DNA of 17,203 nucleotides, taken from Caldifarciminota bacterium (GTDB taxonomy: Bacteria; Hydrothermota; Tepidihabitantia; SM23-42). Shown piece by piece: positions 7,495 through 15,200 of the stretch (the first letter of the stretch is position 1; the number at the start of each line of letters is the position of its first letter). The translations under genes were made by a program, and so were the position numbers. The stretch lies in the NCBI GenBank assembly GCA_030671005.1, contig DAOVAN010000018.1, positions 1 to 17,203 of the forward strand, in the 5' to 3' direction. Under the pieces are notes generated by a model. That model did not search any database, was not told where the DNA came from, and saw nothing but the letters and a program-made list of their open reading frames with translations.

Positions 7495-7526
7495 ACCTGA
7501 TCTGTTATACCTGAATATTGAATTCC

Positions 7527-7556
7527 TGGACACCCTTAGAATCTCCGCAATATACT
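7527..7556 (+). promoter_or_regulatory. Possible internal promoter for the kor-hdrA2 genes
   Basis: In the 94-nt gap after the frdA-like gene, TGGACA (7527-7532) and TATACT (7551-7556), each one mismatch from consensus, are 18 bp apart. A start near 7563 would give a short leader with the AAAGGAG ribosome site at 7578-7584. This is the only gap longer than about 30 nt between hdrA1 and hdrA2, so a second promoter here is reasonable. It is weaker than the two perfect promoters at 562 and 1042. Confidence 0.4.
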
Positions 7557-7588
7557 CAGCATGATCCAGCAACTGCGAAAGGAGTAGC

Positions 7589-8782
7589 ATGAAAGCAGAT
7601 AAGGCCGGGGTGTTGACCGGCTCTCACGTTCTCAATGGCAACCAGGCATGCGCTGAAGGCGCCCTGGCGGCCGGGTGTCGATTCTTGGGGCTCTACCCCA
7701 TTGTACCCTCGATCGAGGTCTCCGAGAGATTCCTCGCGAGAGCCCCTGAAGTAGGCGCCACCTTCATCCAGATGGAGGATGAGATTTCTGCCCTGGCCGC
7801 GGTCTTAGGCGCATCATGGACCGGCAAAAAATCTATGACCGTGACCTCGGGCCCGGGTCTGTCTCTCATGATGGAGCATCTTGGACTCGGTATAATGCTG
7901 GAAACGCCATGCGTGATTGCGGATATTCAAAGTGTCGGACCCGGATTAGGTCTACCAACCCACGCCGCACAAGGTGATATGATGCAAGCACGGTGGGGCT
8001 CACATGGCGATTATGAAATAGTCGCCCTGGCGCCGAGTTCACCGCAGGAGATGTTTGACTTCACCATCAAGGCCTTTAATTTCTCTGAACGCTATCGCAT
8101 CCCCGTAGCAATAATGTCAGACGCATACGTTGCTCAACTGGAAGAAACGGTGGTGATTCCCCCGGCTGACCAAATTAACATCGAAACGCGCAGGTATTAT
8201 GAGGGAGCGAAGGATAGCTACTTGCCGTTCAAAAGGGACAAAGACTTTGTCCCTCCTATGGTTGACATCGGCCAAGGCTACAGATTTCATGTGACGGGAC
8301 TGACCCATGATGACCGTGGTTATCCAATCATGTTTGAGGAATGCCAGGAGTACAATGTTCATCCTTTGATGTGGAAAGTACGGAATGCGGTCGACAAAAT
8401 TGTGGAAGTACAAGAGACGAATACGGATGATGCCGAGGTCGTGGTGATCTCGTATGGCGCGACTTCCCGGGCCGTACTCAAAGCAATAAAACAGGCTCGT
8501 GAATCCGGAATTAAGGCAGGCGGCCTAAAGCTTGTTACCGTATGGCCATTTCCCGAGAAGAGAGTAACCGAACTTGCAAAGAAAGCCAAAGCTATTGTGG
8601 TACCGGAAATGAATTTCGGACAGATCGTTCTTGAAGTGGAACGGAATGGTTACGGAGAAGCAAATATTTTCTTCCTACCTCATGGCGACAAGGGAGCTGA
8701 ATATTCAGAAGATATTCTCGCGGCAATAAAAAGAGCCTCTCAGACAAGCGAGGCGAAAAGCGGAATCATTGAAATATCATGA
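7589..8782 (+). CDS. korA: 2-oxoacid:ferredoxin oxidoreductase alpha subunit, copy 1, with altered substrate-site motifs
   Basis: A 397-residue KorA-family protein with the pyrimidine-binding-type domain, then the C-terminal transketolase-like domain (VTVWPFPE around 524-531 aa-equivalent of longer fused forms; here near residue 315). It aligns without gaps to KorA2 for at least the first 130 residues. At family signature positions it differs: YPITPSTE is YPIVPSIE (Thr39 to Val), and QRGGPSTGVPTKT is QSVGPGLGLPTHA (Arg115 to Ser; Ser119-Thr120 to Gly-Leu). The YPITP threonine and QR arginine belong to the 2-oxoacid-binding site in this family. The protein is full length, with an intact frame and core fold motifs, so it is not a pseudogene. 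It may be a structural partner or bind a different substrate. It overlaps no upstream gene and is followed directly by korB1. Confidence 0.85.
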   Translation: MKADKAGVLTGSHVLNGNQACAEGALAAGCRFLGLYPIVPSIEVSERFLARAPEVGATFIQMEDEISALAAVLGASWTGKKSMTVTSGPGLSLMMEHLGLGIMLETPCVIADIQSVGPGLGLPTHAAQGDMMQARWGSHGDYEIVALAPSSPQEMFDFTIKAFNFSERYRIPVAIMSDAYVAQLEETVVIPPADQINIETRRYYEGAKDSYLPFKRDKDFVPPMVDIGQGYRFHVTGLTHDDRGYPIMFEECQEYNVHPLMWKVRNAVDKIVEVQETNTDDAEVVVISYGATSRAVLKAIKQARESGIKAGGLKLVTVWPFPEKRVTELAKKAKAIVVPEMNFGQIVLEVERNGYGEANIFFLPHGDKGAEYSEDILAAIKRASQTSEAKSGIIEIS

Positions 8783-8789
8783 GGGAAAG

Positions 8790-9677
8790 ATGATGGAAAC
8801 GCCAAAAACTGATGAAAAACAAGAAATTCACCCAATGGAGAATTTGCTCCGCATGGATAGAATGCCACACATCTGGTGTCCGACGTGCGGAATCGGCCTT
8901 GCTGTCACTGCTTTCACCGCAGCACTCGAAAAGGCAAACATCGATCCCAATACGGTGAGCATTGTCTCGGGCATCGGCTGTACCGGGAGAGTCGCCGGCT
9001 ATGTAAAACTCGATTCTTTCCACACGACACATGGCCGCCCGATCGCCTTTGCGACGGGAATAAAAGTCGCCAGTCCGAAAACAAAAGTAGTAGTCTTTTC
9101 TGGTGATGGAGACTTGATGGCAATCGGCGGAAATCATTTTATTCATGCTGCCCGCAGAAATATCGACATGCTTGTGGTATGTGTTAACAACTTCATCTAC
9201 GCGATGACCGGAGGACAGGTAGCTCCGACAACCCCACTGGCTGCCTACGCCACAACCTCCCCCTACGGATGTGTTGAACCACCATTCAATATTCCATATC
9301 TCGCCGAATCATCCGGTGCGGTATATGTAGCACGATGGACAACATTGCACATCCGCAGGTTGACTAATTCCTTGACCGAGGCACTCCAAAAGACAGGATT
9401 CTCCGTAGTCGAAGCGATTTCGCCGTGTGGCATGTATTATTCTAGAATTAACCGACTAGGTGATGGGCTCGATATGATGAGATTCTATCATGATAATGTA
9501 GAAATAAGACATGGCGAAGACACGAAGAATTTGGATATCGGATTTCAGACAAAGATCATTTGTGGCAAATTCGTTGATCGAGAAAGACCGTCCTACAATG
9601 AAAGATATAACCAGTGGCTTTCTGAGGTTAAGACCGCAGGAAGGCATTCTAAGGGGCAAAAGGGAAGCAAGAAGTGA
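8790..9677 (+). CDS. korB: 2-oxoacid:ferredoxin oxidoreductase beta subunit, copy 1, catalytically intact
   Basis: A 295-residue KorB-family protein with every expected cofactor motif. The [4Fe-4S] ligands are Cys30, Cys33 (WCPTCGIG), Cys64 (SGIGCTGR) and Cys213 (SPCG). The substrate/cofactor motif HTTHGR is at 78-83. Thiamine-diphosphate/Mg binding is GDGD at 105-108 through Asn133-Asn134, followed by MTGGQ at 139-143. This subunit should bind TPP and pass electrons from the 2-oxoacid to ferredoxin. I start at ATG 8790 (alternative 8793), because GAGGG at 8781-8785 is a suitable ribosome site and the upstream TTG at 8769 lies inside korA1. The stop TGA overlaps the GTG start of korA2. The specific 2-oxoacid is not determined; the fumarate/succinate genes upstream favour 2-oxoglutarate. 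Confidence 0.9.
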   Translation: MMETPKTDEKQEIHPMENLLRMDRMPHIWCPTCGIGLAVTAFTAALEKANIDPNTVSIVSGIGCTGRVAGYVKLDSFHTTHGRPIAFATGIKVASPKTKVVVFSGDGDLMAIGGNHFIHAARRNIDMLVVCVNNFIYAMTGGQVAPTTPLAAYATTSPYGCVEPPFNIPYLAESSGAVYVARWTTLHIRRLTNSLTEALQKTGFSVVEAISPCGMYYSRINRLGDGLDMMRFYHDNVEIRHGEDTKNLDIGFQTKIICGKFVDRERPSYNERYNQWLSEVKTAGRHSKGQKGSKK

Positions 9678-10915
9678 AGGCCGATCCAAGGGGCGTGCTC
9701 ACAGGTGTCTACTACATAGATGGTGATGTTGCTGCTGGCTACGGTGCTTTGGCAGCGGGCTGCAAGTTCGTCGCCGGATATCCGATTACTCCATCGACCG
9801 AAGCATTCGAAGCGATTTGCCACCGGGGACCGCAGGTTGGAGCGGTATTTATTCAAATGGAAGATGAACTGGGTTCTATATCGGCGATAATTGGTGCCAC
9901 CTGGTCAGGGGTCAAGACAATGACCATCACATCTGGACCAGGTTACTCTCTCATGCAGGAATGCATTGGCTTCGGTGCAATGCTCGAGACACCCTTTGTC
10001 TTACTCAACATCCAACGCGGCGGGCCATCCACCGGTGTTCCCACTAAGACCGGACAGGCAGACATGATGCAATCAAGGTGGGGTTCACACGGAGACTATG
10101 AGCTCATCGCCATCGCGCCAGAATCTCCGCAGGAAATGTTTGATTATACCATCAAAGCATTCAATCTCGCAGAAAAGTACCGCTGTCCGATCATGATCAT
10201 GTCTGATGAATGTGTCGGTCACATGACGGAAAAAGTTGTGATACCCGAAGCCGACAAGATCGAGGTTGAACCCAGAAGGTTGTATACTGGTCCAGCAGAA
10301 GACTACTTGCCGTTCAAGCCAGAACCTGACCTGGTGCCAAAAATGGCCAAGGCGGGTGATGGTCTCAAACTATACATCACCGGCCAAACGCATGACGAGA
10401 GGGGCTACCCAGTCAAGGACGCAGAATACAAATCAAAGTATGGCCGGAGGCTGGTTGATAAGATCCGGCTCAACAAAGACAAAATCATCGAATTGAAAGA
10501 AGAAGGGACCGACAATGCAGATGTCATCGTCGTATCCTACGGAATATCATCACGGGTTGCGATAAAAGGAGTCGAACTGGCACGGGAAAAAGGCATCAAG
10601 GTTGGAACGTTGAGACTCGTGACCGTATGGCCCTTTCCTGATGAAAAGATGAGTGAGCTCGCGAAGAAAGCAAAAGCCTTTGTGGTTCCGGAAATAAACT
10701 ATGGACAAGTCGTTTATGATGTTGCGCGCTGTGCTCATGGCCGCGCTAATGTCGTGCTCGTTCCTCATGGTGGTGCGGGTGTCCATAATCCAAATGACAT
10801 CGCCGATGCAATCGAGATGGCCGCAAAAGAAGACAAAAAAATAGAGGGCCTCATTGAATTCAAAACACGGTTAGAGAAATCAGTCTTTGAGGGAGGTTTC
10901 AAATTAAAGGAATGA
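9674..10915 (+). CDS. korA: 2-oxoacid:ferredoxin oxidoreductase alpha subunit, copy 2, canonical motifs
   Basis: A 413-residue KorA with canonical motifs: YPITPSTE (36-43, Thr39) and QRGGPSTGVPTKT (114-126, Arg115), then the SHGD region and the C-terminal VTVWPFPD segment. It therefore keeps the substrate-binding residues that KorA1 lacks. The GTG start at 9674 overlaps the korB1 stop (GTGA). It is supported because the resulting MKADxxGVLTG start matches the KorA1 start exactly. The stop overlaps the korB2 start (ATGA). With KorB1 it would make a complete active site, although its immediate downstream partner KorB2 is degenerate. The C-terminal tail is about 15 residues longer than in KorA1. 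Confidence 0.9.
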   Translation: MKADPRGVLTGVYYIDGDVAAGYGALAAGCKFVAGYPITPSTEAFEAICHRGPQVGAVFIQMEDELGSISAIIGATWSGVKTMTITSGPGYSLMQECIGFGAMLETPFVLLNIQRGGPSTGVPTKTGQADMMQSRWGSHGDYELIAIAPESPQEMFDYTIKAFNLAEKYRCPIMIMSDECVGHMTEKVVIPEADKIEVEPRRLYTGPAEDYLPFKPEPDLVPKMAKAGDGLKLYITGQTHDERGYPVKDAEYKSKYGRRLVDKIRLNKDKIIELKEEGTDNADVIVVSYGISSRVAIKGVELAREKGIKVGTLRLVTVWPFPDEKMSELAKKAKAFVVPEINYGQVVYDVARCAHGRANVVLVPHGGAGVHNPNDIADAIEMAAKEDKKIEGLIEFKTRLEKSVFEGGFKLKE

Positions 10916-11694
10916 ATTCAATCATTGACGCACTCGACAAGGGAATTGAGATGGCTGGTATCGCTCGAAAGAGAATCAGTGTTCCTTCAGACATTCCGTT
11001 TGACCCAGATGCCGTGAAGACCTTAGGGGTCGATTACTTTCAGATTCCCCGCGGACGTGCGATTGCCTTTGGCACCGGACTGAAATTAGGGAATCCAGAT
11101 CTCAAGGTGATCCCGGTCGCCGGCGATCTGATGACGCTCGGTGGAAATCATTTTGTACACGGAAGCAGAAGGAACATGGAACTCCTGGTCATATGTGTCA
11201 ATAATTTCGTCTACAAGAATATCGGAGGCAAGCCCGCGCCCTTTACGCAGGCCGTGTTTTCACCTTATTCAACATTCGAAGAGCCCTTCAATTTTCCACA
11301 TCTAGGTAACTCCTGTGGTGCAGTCTATACTGCCCGATGGACCGCCTTACACGCCGAGGAACTCGCCGCCTCCATTGCCGAGGCACTCAATAAGCGGGGG
11401 CTTTCCATGATCGAAGTACTTGCCCCGGGCCCTAACTATTACCGGAGCATCGATGGTATTGAATCTGAACTCCTGCAGTTCTACTTTAACAACTCAGTCG
11501 TGAAAAACAACGAAGATCCAAGGAATGTGGCTATTACGCCAGATGAAAAAATCGCGGTCGGTAAATTCACTGACAAAGAAAGACCGACATTCATTGATTC
11601 GTATAATGTACAGCACAGCAAGATGCTAGGTGACAAATTTACCCCTCACGGCTCTCCTCCGAAGGTCGAGAAACTAGGGGGCAAGAATGGCTGA
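10912..11694 (+). CDS. KorB-like paralogue lacking iron-sulfur and TPP motifs (probably non-catalytic beta subunit)
   Basis: A 260-residue protein clearly homologous to KorB1 through its middle (for example LGGNHFVHG...ICVNN, and GNSCGAVYTARWTALHA), but lacking the catalytic signatures. The N-terminal CPTCG segment and the GIGC cysteine are gone, replaced by unrelated sequence. SPCG has become APGP. HTTHGR has become QIPRGR. GDGD is shortened by two residues to a single GD (71-72), and MTGGQ has become NIGGK. It thus has none of the four [4Fe-4S] ligands and only part of the TPP/Mg site. The frame is open, an AAAGGA ribosome site precedes the ATG, and it overlaps genes on both sides, so it looks expressed and selected rather than decayed. 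I infer a structural or regulatory beta subunit. Confidence 0.8.
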   Translation: MNSIIDALDKGIEMAGIARKRISVPSDIPFDPDAVKTLGVDYFQIPRGRAIAFGTGLKLGNPDLKVIPVAGDLMTLGGNHFVHGSRRNMELLVICVNNFVYKNIGGKPAPFTQAVFSPYSTFEEPFNFPHLGNSCGAVYTARWTALHAEELAASIAEALNKRGLSMIEVLAPGPNYYRSIDGIESELLQFYFNNSVVKNNEDPRNVAITPDEKIAVGKFTDKERPTFIDSYNVQHSKMLGDKFTPHGSPPKVEKLGGKNG

Positions 11695-12250
11695 GATCAG
11701 ATTTGCTGGATATGGAGGTCAGGGTATTATCAGGTCTGGGATCATAGCCGGAAGGGCAGCTTCGATCTATGACAATAAGCATGCGACAATGAGCCAATCA
11801 TTTGGACCAGAAGCACGCGGTGGTGCATGCAGCTCACAACTGGTAGTATCCGAAAGTAAGGTTCTGTATCCATACATTACAAACTCGGATATTCTGGTCG
11901 CTATGTCACAAGCAGGTTATGATAAGTTTGAACCGGAAATGAGCGAGCAGGGAATGCTCTTATACGATGAAGATCTCGTGAAGCCCAAACAGCTGCGTGG
12001 AAATATCACGGCATATGCCATACCGGCAACAAGGTTTGCCGAAGAACTGGGCAACAAAATCGTCGCGAATGTAGTAATGCTTGGATTCTTCACCGCGATT
12101 ACAGAAGTGGTCAGTCATGACGCGATGAAAAAGGCTTTGCCAGAATCAGTTCCCGAAAAGGCCGTGGAATTGAATTTAAAGGCATTTGATCGCGGCTACA
12201 ACTTTGGGCTCGAAGCCGCGAAGAAACAAGGGGATTCGAAGAAAAATTAA
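11687..12250 (+). CDS. korC: 2-oxoacid:ferredoxin oxidoreductase gamma subunit
   Basis: A 187-residue KorC/gamma-family protein. The N-terminal GYGGQG motif (8-13) and the SQSFGPEARGG segment are characteristic. Gamma subunits bind CoA near the active site in this enzyme family. Only one gamma gene follows the two alpha-beta pairs, so one KorC type must serve both. It overlaps korB2 by 8 nt, with AGGGGG a few bases before its ATG. The stop TAA at 12248-12250 is 25 nt before the hdrA2 start chosen here. Confidence 0.92.
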   Translation: MAEIRFAGYGGQGIIRSGIIAGRAASIYDNKHATMSQSFGPEARGGACSSQLVVSESKVLYPYITNSDILVAMSQAGYDKFEPEMSEQGMLLYDEDLVKPKQLRGNITAYAIPATRFAEELGNKIVANVVMLGFFTAITEVVSHDAMKKALPESVPEKAVELNLKAFDRGYNFGLEAAKKQGDSKKN

Positions 12251-12275
12251 TATGAAAGAGGAGCAAAAAAGAACT

Positions 12276-15200
12276 ATGCCAAAAGGAGCACTCGTCATTG
12301 GTGGAGGTGTAGCCGGGGTCCAGTCCGCATTAGATTTGGCCAATGCTGGTTTCAAGGTCTTCCTTGTCGAGCGTGGCCCATGTCTAGGTGGTCGAACATC
12401 CCAGATTCACAAAATCTTCACCTCGATGGACTGTACGGGCTGAATCCTCGGTCCTAAGCTAATGGATGTCGGTCGGCATCCGAACATTGAAATCTTTGCC
12501 AACAGCGAAGTGGTTGGGGTCGAGGGTGAAGCACCTGATCTTAAGGTGACGGTCAAACGCAAGTCCACATTTGTCGACTGGGACAAATGTACTGGATGCG
12601 GTGAGTGTCCAACGGTTTGCCCGGTGCAGGTCAAGGATGAGTTTCAATTAGACCTTTCAAAGCGAGAAGCCGTATATCGCCAGTATCCCCAGGCAGTGCC
12701 TAATAAATTCCTCATCGATAAGAAAGGATCTCCTCCCTGCCGATATGCCTGTCCCGCAGAAGTCAATGCTCAAGGGTACATCGCTCTCATTTTGCAAGGC
12801 AAGTACAAGGAGGCGCTGGAGCTTGAGCGCAGGGATAATCCATTCCCATCTGTCTGCGGACGGGTTTGCACCCACCCATGCGAATCAGACTGCAAGCGTA
12901 AAGATGTCGATGAACCCCTGGCCATTGCCCAGCTCAAGCGTTTCATCTCGGACCAGGAACAGGAACTCGCATTGCCAAGTCCTGAATTGAACAAAGAGAA
13001 GGTTGCCATTGCTGGCGCCGGCCCAGCCGGCTTGTCTGCGGCATATTTCCTTGCAAGAAGAGGGTACTGCCCAACCGTATTTGAAGCCACGGATCATCCA
13101 GGTGGATTACTGTATTGGGCAATACCACGATTCAGACTTCCTGAGACGGCGCTCCAGCGCGATTTGGATTACATAAAGAGTTGGGGTGTCGAGATTAAGA
13201 CGGGCACTGTATTGGGCAAGGACTTTACAATCAAAGATCTCTTCACCCAGGATTACAAAGCGATCTTCCTCGGGTTAGGCGCGGCCAAGGAAAAATCAAT
13301 GGGCATTGAAGGCGAGGATCTGAAGGGCGTAGTCCTCTGTGTCGAATTCCTCAACAAGGCGGTCCGTGATTCGAGCACCCCAGTAGGCAAGAGGGTAGCA
13401 GTCGTCGGCGGTGGAAATTCTGCAATAGACGCAGTCCGTACTGCCTTGCGTCTTGGTGCCGAAGAGGCATTCATCGTGTATCGCCGCTCACGCCAAGAAA
13501 TGCCCGCAAATGCTGAAGAGATCGTTGAGGCAGAGAAAGAGGGGATTGAAATTCATTACCTAACCAATCCGACAAAGATATTCGGAAAAGACGGCAAGGT
13601 CACGGGAATGGAATGCATAAAGATGAAGCTCGGTGAGCCTGATTCTTCGGGTCGAAGGAGACCAATACCCATTGAGGGTTCTGAATTCACTATAGATCTT
13701 GATATGGTGATAATGGCAGTTGGTCAGGCGGCGGATGTTTCATTTCTAACCAAAGAAGAAAACTTCGAGTTGACGCGCTGGGGGACCTTCGCAGTAGACC
13801 CCGATACTTTGCAAACAAACATCCCCGGTATCTTTGCCGGTGGCGACGCGGTGACCGGCCCAGCTACAATAATCGAGGCGATTGCCGCGGGAAAAGAAGC
13901 TGCTGAATCGATGGACCGATTCATCAGAGGCGTGGATTTGAAAGAAAACAGAGAAAAGCGGGATGTTCGAGTGAAGGATGAGGATATCGATATTCCAGAG
14001 GACATTCAGACCGAAAAAAGGACTGAGATGCCTTTGCTCGATTTGGAAAAAGCAAAGAAGAGTTTCGAAGAAGTCGCCCAAGGATTTTCAGACGACCAGG
14101 CAAAGAAAGAAGCGGCTCGATGTCTTAGCTGTGGTGGCTGCGCAGAATGTCTTGAATGTATCAAGGCATGCGAACCAAATGCCATTGTTCATGACATGGT
14201 AGATGAATTCATTGATTTGGATGTGGGTTCGATCGTTGTTACGACGGGTATCGACTATCTTAATCCCAAGGAGGCAAGTGAATACGGGTACAAACGCTTC
14301 AGAAACATCTATACGTCTTTCGAGATCGAGAGATTCATGAGCGAAGACGGTCCGAGTGGTGGAGACCTTCCTCTCAACAAGGAATTAAAGGAACCACTCC
14401 GGTTTGCATTTATTCAGTGTGTTGGTTCGCGTAATATGCGCCACGACATTAACTATTGCAGTCGTATCTGTTGCATGAATACAATCAAGGATAGTTTGGT
14501 CTTGAAGGAACACTATCCGGATGCGAACATTGTAGTATTCTATATTGATATCAGGGCCTTTGGAAAAGGATTCGAAGAGTTTTTTAATCGGTCACTCGAA
14601 AAGGGCGTGAAATACATCAAAGGTAAACCATCAAAGGTCTTTGAGGACGATCAAGGCAACTTGATCATTCATTATGAAGATGAACAGGGGCACTCCAGCC
14701 AGATGACATTTGATGCGGTATGTCTCGCCTCGGCGCTGATTCCGTCAAAGGGTAGCAAGGAATTAGCCGACCTGCTCGGCGTTGAAATTGACGAGGACGG
14801 CTTTTTCAAAAACGCAGAACCAGCGATTAGACCTCTTGAGTCAACGAAAAAAGGTGTTTTGGTGTGCGGTTGTGCCACAGGTCCCAAGGATATTACCGAC
14901 TCGATCGCCGAGGCAAGCGGTGCCGCGGTCAAGGCAGCATGTTTTCTGGAGGGCCATGAACTTAAGATCGAGAAAAAAGAAATCGAACAGGTCGATGTTT
15001 CCGGTCCCCCGAGAGTCGGTGTCTTTGTCTGCCATTGTGGACCAAATATTTCAAGGGTTGTCGATGTCAAAGGGGTCGTCGAATACGCCAAGACATTGCC
15101 TGGTGTAGTATTTGCAGAGGACCACATATTTGCCTGTTCTGAAACATCCCAACACCAGATTCAAAAGCGGATAGCCGAGCATAAACTGAACAGGGTCGTT

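Noticed and set aside
12276..12443. hdrA2 as a pseudogene broken by a nonsense mutation
   Set aside because: The frame continues intact for 1409 codons with conserved motifs, the TGA replaces a cysteine known to exchange with Sec in this family, and a SECIS-like hairpin follows at the right distance.
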